This document shows, piece by piece, positions 8,564 through 17,514 of a DNA stretch of 64,000 nt. The position numbers were made by a program, and so were the translations under genes. Origin of the DNA: a bacterium (GTDB taxonomy: Bacteria; Bacillota; Clostridia; Lachnospirales; Lachnospiraceae); the NCBI GenBank assembly GCA_030524675.1, contig JAUNGE010000012.1, forward strand, positions 1 to 64,000, written 5' to 3'. Position 1 is the first letter of the stretch; every line of letters starts with the position of its first letter. The notes under the pieces are model-generated. The model was not told where the DNA came from. It ran no database searches and was given only the letters and a program-made list of their open reading frames with translations.

Positions 8564-8676
8564 GGTCTCACCTCCTACTACAATATATATGGTTTGTATC
8601 CCTTACAGTTAGTAAGGAAGTATCTATTTATCCAGCTCCTATGGGATGCAAATCTTATATGCATTCTTTGAGAGTA

Positions 8677-8938
8677 CAGACATCCGGCCGGAAACAGTCA
8701 GGCAGTCAAGTCAAGCGCCGAACCGGATGTCTGAAGTTACTATGAAAGTCTCGTCAAGCGGCCAGGCGGCAGGGGTGCTTGCACACCAAGCCGACTGGAC
8801 ATTTGACGAGCAAGAAAGTATGAGCAAAAAAGGACAGCGTCAGCTGGCCGATTTGCAAATACTGGCGGCGATTGTGAGAGTGCGCAAGCACGAAGCAATC
8901 GACTTTCATATCATGGTGATGCCTGCTCCAGCAGGCAT
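8677..8938. ncRNA. Large structured intercistronic element (possible RNA or palindromic mobile repeat)
   Basis: Perfect or near-perfect stems are nested: an 11-bp stem CAGACATCCGG (8677-8687) with 8723-8733; a 10-bp closing stem TATGAAAGTC (8741-8750) with 8901-8910; inside it TCGTCAA (8751-8757) with 8803-8809, CCAGGCGGC (8762-8770) with 8790-8798 around one G/A mismatch, and CGATTG/CAATCG (8869/8896) capped by GTGC-GCAA-GCAC; and a terminal 9-bp hairpin 8919-8938. It lies between the lipoprotein and permease genes, so it is at least transcribed on the minus strand, though the GCAA loop favours a plus-strand RNA. An ORF across it (8646-8948) is not protein-like. No known riboswitch recognised. 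Confidence 0.55.
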
Positions 8939-8954
8939 GTCCGTTTAGAAAGAA

Positions 8955-10316
8955 TTATTCTGCCAGCTTTAAAATCTCATCATCCAACTGTGCCAGAACC
9001 TCATCTTGGGTGCTCATGCCTGCGAAATATCCCTGAACAGTGCTTTTGATAACCTCCATAGCGCCAGAATTTAACTGATTGGAGATTTTATCCATCGTTT
9101 TTCCTTCTGCTACATACTGTGTTGCGGATTGATAAAACGGTTCATTGACAATATTTTTCAGCGTAATTGGCATACTGGGGAGCGCACCGCCGACAGAGTC
9201 GAGCAGGATGCTGGTCCAGTTTTTCGCACCTTCTGTATTATCGGATAGGAAATCTAAAACTTCCAGAGCTTCTTCAATGTGTTCGCCATTTGGATTGACA
9301 ACAATGCCCACACCGGTATTCGTCATAATTTTTGCCTCGTCTGGGTCTTCAGAGATGGGGATTGCCATAAGTCCTATACGGATGTCTGGATTGGTATTTC
9401 TAGCAGAGCGAAGCGCGAAATTCCCTAGGAAAATCATAGCTGCATCGCCGCTGGCAAAGGAGTTGTATCCAGCAGTGGAGTCGGCGTCCATATAGTTGAT
9501 TCCAGAGTTCTCTTTCATCAGGTCAAGGAAGCGAAATACTTTATCGACAGGTTCCTGGCGGAAGGTGCTCTCTCCTTGGTTCATCTGCTGAATCCATTCG
9601 GTGAGGTTATCCTGCATGGCTGCCGCAAACAATGCGCTGAATACCTGCTCGCATGTCCAGGAATCTTTATACATTGCCGCAAATGGGGTAATATCATTGT
9701 CCTTTAAGGTCTGGCATATTGTTTCTAACTCAGAAAATGTCGTGGGAATTTCTGTGATACCGGCCTGTTCAAATAGATCGATATTGTAAAAAATTCCCCA
9801 GTATTCGACGCTGCTTGGATAGCCATATATCTTTCCGTCATAGGAAACTCCAGCTTTTGTGCTGTCATAGATTCTGGAGACGAAAGGCTGATCGCTCAAA
9901 TCCAGAATGTATCCATTTTTTGCGTACTGCTGCAATTCACTGTATGGATTCATATAAAACAAATCCGGCAGGTCGTTGGCAACCGTCTTGGCTCCCAGAT
10001 ACTGTGCATAGTCACCTGACTGCATCTCCACCGTAAAATGGATTCTGTCCTGCGTCTCATTGAACGCATTGGCTGCTTCCTCCTGCAGGGCCGCAGATGA
10101 GGAACTCCACACAGCCATGGTGATATTGATTTTGTCCGTACTTTTGCTTTCTTCGGCCTGTGTGGCGGTCTCTGTTTTTTCTGCTGTGCCGGACTGCCCA
10201 GAAGAGGCAGTCTGTGCTGTGGTTTGCGGAGTACCAGAAGTGCTGCATCCGCTTAATCCCGCCATAATCACTGCGCTGGCTGTTAGGGCTGCTATCCATG
10301 TTTTGTTCTTCTTCAT
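8955..10316 (-). CDS. Sugar ABC transporter substrate-binding lipoprotein
   Basis: 453 residues. The signal peptide ends in the lipobox LSGC with Cys24 as lipid anchor, followed by a Thr/Ser/Gln-rich linker (25-60). The body starts KINITMAVWSSSSAALQEEA, the usual first strand of CUT1 (family 1) sugar-binding proteins, and later shows the MIFLGNFALRSARN segment typical of the group. It binds an oligosaccharide outside the membrane and delivers it to the two permeases downstream. ATG is preceded by AAAGGAGGACG. First gene of its operon, divergent from the sensor kinase gene at 10529. Confidence 0.9.
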   Translation of the reverse strand: MKKNKTWIAALTASAVIMAGLSGCSTSGTPQTTAQTASSGQSGTAEKTETATQAEESKSTDKINITMAVWSSSSAALQEEAANAFNETQDRIHFTVEMQSGDYAQYLGAKTVANDLPDLFYMNPYSELQQYAKNGYILDLSDQPFVSRIYDSTKAGVSYDGKIYGYPSSVEYWGIFYNIDLFEQAGITEIPTTFSELETICQTLKDNDITPFAAMYKDSWTCEQVFSALFAAAMQDNLTEWIQQMNQGESTFRQEPVDKVFRFLDLMKENSGINYMDADSTAGYNSFASGDAAMIFLGNFALRSARNTNPDIRIGLMAIPISEDPDEAKIMTNTGVGIVVNPNGEHIEEALEVLDFLSDNTEGAKNWTSILLDSVGGALPSMPITLKNIVNEPFYQSATQYVAEGKTMDKISNQLNSGAMEVIKSTVQGYFAGMSTQDEVLAQLDDEILKLAE

Positions 10317-10439
10317 AACTACACGTCCTCCTTTTTTCTTTGTTGTTCCCGTTTGGCTTCCTTAAATGAAGTATAACATTTCTGTCTGAAGTTCTGTCTT
10401 CTCTCTTTTTTACCTTTCTTCTCCTTTTTTGACATTGCG

Positions 10440-10467
10440 TTGTTTTTCATCAAAAAAATGGTATAAT
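10440..10467 (+). promoter_or_regulatory. Promoter of the sensor kinase/regulator operon
   Basis: TTGTTT (10440-10445), a 16-base spacer and TATAAT (10462-10467). It lies in the divergent gap between the ABC operon and the two-component genes, 62 bases before the kinase start. Confidence 0.65.
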
Positions 10468-10528
10468 TATGACGTGACATATGTGTGCTATGTGCTGTTC
10501 GGATATCATAAACAGAAAGGACTTTCTT

Positions 10529-12328
10529 ATGGATGTACCTGTATTTTATCATCGCCTGTCTATCAAGTATAAATTTTTGGTTCCTATTATCCCCATGCTA
10601 CTAATCAGTTATTCTCTTATTTTGGGATATACGTTTTATATTTTCCAAACAGAAACAAAACAGACTGTGAGAAATCAGCTGAATCAGACGGTCTGTGATA
10701 AAATCAATTATTTCAATGGATATCTTTACCAACTAAACCAGGAGACGGACAATTTTTTGTATGGAAATATGGTACAGAAGTATTTATTGTCTCCAGACGG
10801 CACGTTTTCGGGGTTCTCGGAAGAAATCAGCCGAACGATTCTGCTGTTTGATACGTATCCGTCAAATCTGTATTTGGAGGATAAAAACGGGGATTTTTAT
10901 ACGAACAACACGATATATTCTTCTACGCAGAGCCAGTATGAACTGAAACGGGAATGGCTGGCACCGCAGGTGCAGACCTATCATGGAAAGATGTATTTTC
11001 ATTATTCGCCGGACACTCCGTCTATTTTTACCATGGCGAGGTCTATCTATAAATTGGATACCAATGACACCAATCAAGAAATTGGATTTTTTATGTGTGA
11101 TGTCAGCACCAACTGTTTTTTTGATATTTTTGGCTATCGCGCAGATTCGGATGTGATTTCTTATGTGCTCACAACGGCGGATAACCAGATGATAGCCAGT
11201 AATTCTGGATGGTCTCGCTCTGATTTGGAAGATATGCTGCAGAGTGCTGCTTTTCCAGCGCTTGTGAATGGTTCGCATATTTATAAATATCAGACAAACT
11301 ATCCCCAGTTAAAACTGTTTGCGCTGGTGAATGAGGAACTGCTATTTCAAAGTGTGTATCATTCTTTTTTCATCCAGCTTTTTATTATTTTGCTGTCTCT
11401 TTTTTTGATTGCCATTTTTATCTTCTTGGTAGCCAGGAGTATAGAGCGGCAATTTGCTTCTTTTATTCAGAAAATCACACATACCAATCAGATTGACTCC
11501 AAAGCTTACATCACTGTCCATTCTCAGGATGAATTTTCTCATTTGGCTCAAGTCTATAATGATATGCTCAAGCGAATTCACAATTTGATTGAAACGGTAT
11601 ATGAACAGGAGCTGTTAAATCAGAATGCGCAGCTGAAATCTCTGCAGTCTCAGATCAATCCACATTTTTTGTACAATACACTGGACAGCATCAGCAGCCT
11701 GATTGACCTAGGACGTCCGAAAGATGCGCAGAAAGCAATTCTGGCGCTTGGCTGTATTATGCGTATGTCCATCAAAGGGAACGATATTCTAACAATAGGG
11801 GAGGATTTGGAGTATGTGAAACAGTATTTGTTTATTCAGAAACTTCGTTTTCATGAGAAGGTGCTGTTTCTTGTGGAAGTGCCACAGACATTGTATGCGT
11901 ATTCCATTCCCAAACTCTGTATTCAGCCCTTGATTGAAAACTCCCTGATTCATGGAGTTGGAAATTTTTTGGAGAATGGCATGATTGTGATAAGCGGGCG
12001 TGAAGATGAGACTTGTATTTACATTTCTGTGTGCGACAATGGTGTGCCCATTCCTGCTTCTGTACAGCAGATGATACGGACAGACGCATCGGAAATTAAG
12101 CTGAACGGTGCAGAAATGGATGTATCCAATCACATTGGGCTGATGAATATTCAGAGGAGGATTCGGATACTTTACGGAAATTCGTATGGACTGCGGATTC
12201 AGGTTTCGGACGAAGGAAATCAGGTTACGATTGTTCTGCCGAAACATCCTCAGCCTGCAAAGAAAGACGAAAAAAAGAGAACGAACACAGAGGGAGGCGA
12301 TTCGTGTGAAACTTTTGATTGTGGATGA
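10529..12328 (+). CDS. YesM-type sensor histidine kinase
   Basis: 599 residues from ATG 10529 (GAAAGGA upstream; an earlier ATG at 10481 lacks one). Order: TM1 about 14-38; an extracellular sensing region of ~240 residues; TM2 about 280-303; a HAMP linker; the His_kinase phosphoacceptor motif QINPHFLYNTLD with His379; and the HATPase region with IQPLIENSLIHGV and CDNG. Kinases of this class sense sugars or the state of a sugar transporter and phosphorylate an AraC-type response regulator. It overlaps the regulator gene by 23 bases, so the two are coupled. The ABC operon next door is the probable target. Confidence 0.92.
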   Translation: MDVPVFYHRLSIKYKFLVPIIPMLLISYSLILGYTFYIFQTETKQTVRNQLNQTVCDKINYFNGYLYQLNQETDNFLYGNMVQKYLLSPDGTFSGFSEEISRTILLFDTYPSNLYLEDKNGDFYTNNTIYSSTQSQYELKREWLAPQVQTYHGKMYFHYSPDTPSIFTMARSIYKLDTNDTNQEIGFFMCDVSTNCFFDIFGYRADSDVISYVLTTADNQMIASNSGWSRSDLEDMLQSAAFPALVNGSHIYKYQTNYPQLKLFALVNEELLFQSVYHSFFIQLFIILLSLFLIAIFIFLVARSIERQFASFIQKITHTNQIDSKAYITVHSQDEFSHLAQVYNDMLKRIHNLIETVYEQELLNQNAQLKSLQSQINPHFLYNTLDSISSLIDLGRPKDAQKAILALGCIMRMSIKGNDILTIGEDLEYVKQYLFIQKLRFHEKVLFLVEVPQTLYAYSIPKLCIQPLIENSLIHGVGNFLENGMIVISGREDETCIYISVCDNGVPIPASVQQMIRTDASEIKLNGAEMDVSNHIGLMNIQRRIRILYGNSYGLRIQVSDEGNQVTIVLPKHPQPAKKDEKKRTNTEGGDSCETFDCG

Positions 12329-13889
12329 TGAGGAACTGATTCGTCTGAAGTTAAAATACATTGTGGAACAATCGTCGCTGAAATTTCATTCCATTCAGAT
12401 GGCATCCAATGTGTTTGAGGCGCTGGAGTCGATTGGAGAAGAAGTTCCGGCGGTGATTCTCTCAGATATTCGCATGCCGCAGAAAAGCGGTCTGGAAATT
12501 GCCAGGTATGTCTGGGAACAGAATCTTGCTTCACGGGTGATTCTTATTACAGGTTTTTCAGATTTTGAGTATGCCAAGGCAGGTATTGCCTATCATGTCT
12601 TTGATTATCTTTTAAAGCCTATCGATGAAACGGCTACCTGTGAAGTGATTCGGAGAGCACTGCAGGATTTTTTGGAGGAACAAAAGCAGCAGAAGCTGTA
12701 CCAGTCCTTTCAGAGCTACTATACTTCTCATCAGGAAGACATCCGTCGGCAGACGATACAGCAGCTTTTGTTTCGGCCGCATTCGATGGATATAGAGAAA
12801 CAGATAAAAGATACGGAATTGTTCTCTTTTTCTTTTCAGCATTACGAGCTGCTGGGATGCAGACATCAGTCGAGGGCAAAAAGCCGTTCCCTGAAAACCG
12901 ATCTTTTTATCTCTTATGCACTGGAAAATTGTTTTTCTGATATTTTTGGAAAAGATGCGCTGTTGTATCCTCATGGAGACACACTGTGGGGAATTGTGTC
13001 GCTGGAGAATCACAGAGACAGGATGGATGCGTTTCATGACCAGCTAGAGAATTGCATGGAGTATTTTACCAGGCAGTATCAGCAGAATATGAAGTTGGGC
13101 ATCAGCCGTATGGGAACTTCTCTGGAAGAGCTGGATGAGCTTCGAGAGCAGGTGTCCATCTGCCTCAGCCATGACCAGATAAGTTGCAATTCGGTTATTT
13201 ATTATGAAGAACTTCCCTTGACATACAATAAGCTTTTGAATGTAAATTCGAGCATCAGCAATCTGATTGCTCTGCTTCAGACGAAGAATCAGACGGCGTT
13301 TCGGGAGGCAGCAGAGGCTTTTCTGGCATTTCTTGAGCAGTACAATACAGGATTCCGCAGACAGGCCATCCATCTGCTTCTTTGCAACCTGTCTTTTTTT
13401 CTCAATAATCTGAATTTTGATTTGGCATGGCTGCGGGCTGCGAACAATACTATTGATAAAAATCTGCAGAATCTGGATGCATTCTGTGTAGATGAAGATG
13501 CCATCTTAAAGTGGCTCTGCCAGCTTTATGACAGTCTTTCTGCCTGTGAAAATCCCCAGAGCAGTATTTTGATCGACCAGGTAAAGTCTTACATTTATCA
13601 AAATTTTGAGAAGCCGATCGGGCTGGCTGAGGTGGCTGAGTATCTGCATCGCAATCCATCCTATATCAGCCGCCTGATTAAGCAGGAGACAGGGCAGAAT
13701 TTGACGCAGATGCTGACAGAGGTGCGCATCAGTCATGCAAAATCATTATTAAAGAATACGAATATGAAAATTTCGGATGTGGCATGGAAAGCGGGCTATC
13801 CGAATCATCAGTATTTTAACCGGATTTTTGCGGAGCAGGTGGGTATGCCTCCGTCCGATTACAGAAAAATTTCCAGAGCATTTTCTTAG
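12306..13889 (+). CDS. YesN-type response regulator, AraC family
   Basis: 527 residues from GTG 12306, which follows GAGGGAGG; longer frames upstream lie inside the kinase gene. The receiver domain opens with KLLIVDDEELIR and carries the phosphoacceptor Asp54 in VILSDIRMPQKSG. A middle region of ~280 residues is of the poorly defined YesN type. The C-terminus is an AraC double HTH: GLAEVAEYLHRNPSYISRL and KISDVAWKAGYPNHQYFNRI. On phosphorylation it would activate a sugar uptake operon, most simply the divergent lipoprotein-permease operon at 10316-6828. Confidence 0.92.
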   Translation: MKLLIVDDEELIRLKLKYIVEQSSLKFHSIQMASNVFEALESIGEEVPAVILSDIRMPQKSGLEIARYVWEQNLASRVILITGFSDFEYAKAGIAYHVFDYLLKPIDETATCEVIRRALQDFLEEQKQQKLYQSFQSYYTSHQEDIRRQTIQQLLFRPHSMDIEKQIKDTELFSFSFQHYELLGCRHQSRAKSRSLKTDLFISYALENCFSDIFGKDALLYPHGDTLWGIVSLENHRDRMDAFHDQLENCMEYFTRQYQQNMKLGISRMGTSLEELDELREQVSICLSHDQISCNSVIYYEELPLTYNKLLNVNSSISNLIALLQTKNQTAFREAAEAFLAFLEQYNTGFRRQAIHLLLCNLSFFLNNLNFDLAWLRAANNTIDKNLQNLDAFCVDEDAILKWLCQLYDSLSACENPQSSILIDQVKSYIYQNFEKPIGLAEVAEYLHRNPSYISRLIKQETGQNLTQMLTEVRISHAKSLLKNTNMKISDVAWKAGYPNHQYFNRIFAEQVGMPPSDYRKISRAFS

Positions 13890-14014
13890 CAGAAATAGGG
13901 AAGGCGAAAATAGTTCAAACATAATTCACATTCTTTTCAGGATTTTTTCAGGTTTGAAAGGTATAATGAGGGCAGAAAAAGCAGCAAATTAAGAAAAGAA
14001 TGTGAGGAGATAAA

Positions 14015-15196
14015 ATGATGCAGAACTATCAGGAAGATTTTTATAAGAGCCATACAGAAACAGAAAACACAGAAGAGAGAAACTGCACAAGAAGCAGAAA
14101 GAAACAAGCAAGAACGTTTGGAATCAGACAGACCGCGGCGCTGTGTCTGGGAGCTGCCGTTCTGGGAGGAACCGTTGTGGGCGTGTATCAGACAAACCAT
14201 ATGCAGGCGATGTATTTGGCATCTGGCACGGCTGCAGAAGATACATCCAATTTCCTGACGGAAATGGCATGGGATGGCAGCCAGAGTGTGAATCTAGCGG
14301 AGCAGGTGGACGCAGCCGGCAGTGTAGACAGTATTCAGAAGGTGGATACACAGAATACTACCAGCACAACGCCCGCTGGAAGTGTTTCCACCGGCGGCAG
14401 CGGATCCAGCAGTGTGATTGGGGGAATGGATGTGTCAAATATTGCTGTATCTGCGCTGCCGTCCGTCGTTTCTATCACAACCATTTCCGTACAGGAAGTG
14501 CAGCAGTTTTACAGCCGCTTTGGAAGAAACGGGCAAGGACCTTCAACGCTGCAGCAGGTCAGCAGCTGCGGCTCAGGTGTGATTGTCGCAAAGACGGACA
14601 ACGCGCTGTATATGGTGACGAATTATCATGTCATAGAGGATGCCAACACCATCTCTGTCAGTTTTGGGGACGGAACTGTCTGCGGGGCAGAGCTCTGCGG
14701 CACAGACGCCGATCTGGATTTGGCAGTCGTGAAGGTATCTCTGGATGCATTATCGGCGGATACTTTGAATCAGATTTCCGTAGTATCCATAGGCGATTCC
14801 AATGCTTTGAGAGTGGGAGAGCAGGTGGTGGCAATCGGCAATGCACTGGGATATGGACAGTCCGTCACGACAGGAATTGTGAGCGCATTGAACCGCGCGA
14901 TTACCACTGGAACAGACAGCAGCGGAAATACACAGTCTTCTACCTACATACAGACAGATGCTGCAATCAACCCAGGCAACAGCGGCGGCGCTTTGTTGAA
15001 TATGAGCGGAGAATTGATTGGCATCAATACAGCGAAAGCTTCTTCTACTGAGATAGAGGGAATGGGATATGCAATTCCTATCTCGGATGTATGGGAAACC
15101 ATTCAGGCGCTGATGGTGCAGACGCCCAGCAATATAGGTGCCACTGTACAGACAAGTACATATGTTCTTCCTGGGCAGAACTGGTGGCGGAGATAA
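14015..15196 (+). CDS. Membrane-anchored HtrA-type serine protease lacking a PDZ domain
   Basis: 393 residues. A basic cytoplasmic head (1-37) is followed by one membrane segment (38-60), a Ser/Thr/Gly-rich linker to about 150, and a trypsin-like domain. The triad is visible as His205 (TNYHVIED), Asp235 (DLDLAVVKV) and Ser323 (NPGNSGGAL). HtrA/DegP proteases degrade misfolded proteins at the cell surface. After the protease domain only ~30 residues remain, ending GQNWWRR, so the usual PDZ domain is missing, and no PDZ-coding sequence follows in any frame. GAGGAG at 14004 precedes two adjacent ATGs (14015, 14018). A TATAAT at 13960-13965 is a probable -10 box. It could act without PDZ-based control, or be truncated. 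Confidence 0.88.
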   Translation: MMQNYQEDFYKSHTETENTEERNCTRSRKKQARTFGIRQTAALCLGAAVLGGTVVGVYQTNHMQAMYLASGTAAEDTSNFLTEMAWDGSQSVNLAEQVDAAGSVDSIQKVDTQNTTSTTPAGSVSTGGSGSSSVIGGMDVSNIAVSALPSVVSITTISVQEVQQFYSRFGRNGQGPSTLQQVSSCGSGVIVAKTDNALYMVTNYHVIEDANTISVSFGDGTVCGAELCGTDADLDLAVVKVSLDALSADTLNQISVVSIGDSNALRVGEQVVAIGNALGYGQSVTTGIVSALNRAITTGTDSSGNTQSSTYIQTDAAINPGNSGGALLNMSGELIGINTAKASSTEIEGMGYAIPISDVWETIQALMVQTPSNIGATVQTSTYVLPGQNWWRR

Positions 15197-15388
15197 TATG
15201 TATATTTTTTAAGACAAACGCCACTTATTTCTGTGGAAAAAAGCTGCACATGTTCTCCATTTGTGCTATAATAGGGACGCTTGAGTTGGAAAGAAAACTT
15301 TGACAGAAAGAAACTATGTCAGAAAAAATATCATAGAACAAACATGATAGAACAAGCATATCAAAAAGCGCAGAGAGGAGACTGGAGC

Positions 15389-15934
15389 ATGAGAATTTTG
15401 TTTATCGGAAACAGTCACACCTATTTCAACAATATGCCGAAATTAGTTGCAGTGCTGGCGGAGGCGCAGGGAATCGAGTGCGAAGTGACGATGCTTGCGC
15501 ACGGCGGATGGTTCCTGGAGCAGCATGTGGCGGAGCCGGATGTAAAATTCAATATTCTGTATGGAAACTATGATTATGTAGTATTGCAGGAACATTCTCA
15601 TCCGTTTGGGCCGGAGAAAACCTATTTTGACGCGGTTCGGAAATTGAACACATGGATTCAGGAAGCGGGCAGCACACCAGTGATTTATCTGACCTGGGCG
15701 AAAAAAGAGGAAGAGTGTGAACAGGAGCGGATGACGAACGCGCACAGAAAAATCGCAGAAGAAATCGGCGCTATCTTAGCGCCGGTCGGGAGCAGATGGT
15801 GGATGTACCAAAAGATACATCCAGATGTGGAGATGTATTATGAGGATGGTGCCCATGCATCGATGGAAGGTTCTAAGTTCGCAGCAAAAGTAATCTGGAA
15901 AACCATTTTTGCGGATTATTCTAAAAAATATTAA
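15389..15934 (+). CDS. SGNH-like DUF4886 family protein
   Basis: 181 residues from ATG 15389, chosen for GAGAGGAG at 15373-15380; an in-frame ATG at 15344 is possible. It opens MRILFIGNSHTYFNN, the block I motif of SGNH-type esterases with Ser9, then LAHGGWFLEQH and YVVLQEHSHP. Near the C-terminus YEDGAHAS supplies the Asp-x-x-His pair. Such enzymes often remove acetyl or other acyl groups from carbohydrates; no signal peptide is seen, so it acts inside the cell. It stands next to a sulfatase and upstream of polysaccharide genes, in keeping with trimming of imported sugar fragments. The activity is inferred, not shown. Confidence 0.75.
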   Translation: MRILFIGNSHTYFNNMPKLVAVLAEAQGIECEVTMLAHGGWFLEQHVAEPDVKFNILYGNYDYVVLQEHSHPFGPEKTYFDAVRKLNTWIQEAGSTPVIYLTWAKKEEECEQERMTNAHRKIAEEIGAILAPVGSRWWMYQKIHPDVEMYYEDGAHASMEGSKFAAKVIWKTIFADYSKKY

Positions 15935-15956
15935 AAAATAGCTTTATGTTCGAGGG

Positions 15957-15990
15957 AGAGCGGTGCATTGAGAAAATGCAGCGCTCTTTT
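15957..15990. terminator. Intrinsic terminator between convergent genes
   Basis: A stem of GAGCG-G-TGCATT against AATGCA-GCGCTC with a short AT-rich loop, followed by TTTT. It separates the DUF4886 gene from the convergent sulfatase gene and could serve both. Confidence 0.8.
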
Positions 15991-16015
15991 AAAATAGGAG
16001 AGCAATCCCTGGCAT

Positions 16016-17497
16016 CTAAAAGCTGTAGTTCTCGACAAATTCTGCCAGATTCCATGGCGGAAGCTCAATAAAATCGTTGATTTCCTGGAGATGACGCCTG
16101 AGAATCTGATTCATCTGCTCTGAGAGCTCCTGATAGCAGAAACTGCCGTCATCCGCCCTCTCAAACAGCAGATTGGTTGTCTCCTGACTGTCGTGTTTGA
16201 GGTCATACAGCTCGTAGTAATATTCATCTTTGAAGATATCAGCGATGTATTTATAATCTTTCCATATCACGCATCTCTGAAAATTTCCTCTGGACCCATT
16301 GCCGTCATACTGAATGTACACAGGTGATTCCTGCCAGGATTTTGTTCCCAGCATGAGCCCTTTCAGGGAGCTTCCGTTCATCTGATGACTTGTGGTGATT
16401 CCATATAAATCACAGATGGTAGGGAAAATGTCGATCTGGCTGACTGTTTCCCTATGCATGTCTCCTTTTCCTTTGCCTCCTGGCAGATGGATACTGAACG
16501 GAGTTTTTACAGATTCCTCATACATGCACATTTTTTGGAAAAGGCGGTGAGAACCCAGCAATTCTCCGTGGTCAGAGCCGAACAGGATAAGAGAATTGTC
16601 ATACAGATTCTTCTCTTTCAGCTTTTCAAGCACGTTTCCAACACAGGTATCCAGCAGCGATACCAGACCGAGATAGGTTCGCCATGCTTCTTTCCAATCC
16701 GGCAGATGGTAGGAATTGCCGATGTAGCCAGTCACATTATATTTCTGAAGCGGAGATTGATGGGGATACCACTGATCTACATTTTCGGGAAGAGTGACGT
16801 CCTCATCCTTTACCATAGAATACCAGGGTTCTGGAATGTCAAACGGCGGATGCGGAGCTAGATACATCATGCTGAGAAACAATGGTTTTTTCCCATCATA
16901 CTCCTCCAGTCCTTTCAGCAGTTCGTTCGTGAAATATCCATCAAAATAGTAGTCATATCCTTCTTCATACCGTCCTGTATGAGGTGTGGAATAACTGCTC
17001 AAAATGGTGTGTATTCCGTCAGCCATCTCTGGTACCCACATTCGGAACTGTGGGCCTCCAGGCATGCGTTTTCCCTGTTCTCTCATAAATTCCCGATAGG
17101 TCTGCTCTGTTGTCAGCCATTTGGTTCTGGTTTGCGGACGCATTTCCAGCGGTGTTCCCTGCACAAACAGGTGCTGCTTTCCACTGTGTATGCACTCCAT
17201 TCCTGCTTTTTCCATCACATCATATAAAGTATCCATGCCTTCTTTTACCTTGGCATATGGCTTTTCTGACGGAATCCATCCGTTCACCAGGCTTCCATTG
17301 ACTCCTGGATAGGTCCCCGTGAACAGCGCGCCTCTGGCAGGAACGCAGAGAGGGCTGGCACAATACATATTTGAAAAAACAATGCTGTCCTGCATCAATT
17401 CATCTATATGGGGAGTATAGCCCTTCCCCAGTACGTCATAGCGCAGCTGATCTGCGAGCAGGACGATACAGTTTGGACGGTTCTCTGTTTTGCTCAT
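16016..17497 (-). CDS. Type I sulfatase
   Basis: 493 residues. The metal-binding start IVLLADQLRYDVLG (Asp16) and the formylglycine motif CVPARG with Cys51 place it in the S1 alkaline-phosphatase-like sulfatases. SDHGELLGSH further on supplies the metal-binding Asp-His pair. The Cys form needs an anaerobic maturase (anSME), which is not in this window. No signal peptide is visible, so it would desulfate sugars after uptake. AAAGGAG precedes the ATG. Next to an uronate lyase and unsaturated glucuronyl hydrolases this points to a sulfated glycan such as a glycosaminoglycan. The exact linkage (2-O, 4-O, 6-O or N) cannot be told. Confidence 0.92.
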   Translation of the reverse strand: MSKTENRPNCIVLLADQLRYDVLGKGYTPHIDELMQDSIVFSNMYCASPLCVPARGALFTGTYPGVNGSLVNGWIPSEKPYAKVKEGMDTLYDVMEKAGMECIHSGKQHLFVQGTPLEMRPQTRTKWLTTEQTYREFMREQGKRMPGGPQFRMWVPEMADGIHTILSSYSTPHTGRYEEGYDYYFDGYFTNELLKGLEEYDGKKPLFLSMMYLAPHPPFDIPEPWYSMVKDEDVTLPENVDQWYPHQSPLQKYNVTGYIGNSYHLPDWKEAWRTYLGLVSLLDTCVGNVLEKLKEKNLYDNSLILFGSDHGELLGSHRLFQKMCMYEESVKTPFSIHLPGGKGKGDMHRETVSQIDIFPTICDLYGITTSHQMNGSSLKGLMLGTKSWQESPVYIQYDGNGSRGNFQRCVIWKDYKYIADIFKDEYYYELYDLKHDSQETTNLLFERADDGSFCYQELSEQMNQILRRHLQEINDFIELPPWNLAEFVENYSF

Positions 17498-17514
17498 GTT
17501 TTGTTTTTCTCCTT

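Noticed and set aside
8919-8938. Simple intrinsic terminator for the lipoprotein gene
   Set aside because: The hairpin is perfect but has no T run on either strand, and related palindromes occur in non-terminator positions.
8646-8948. 100-residue open frame across the folded element
   Set aside because: The stretch is explained by nested inverted repeats, there is no ribosome-binding site, and the peptide resembles no family.
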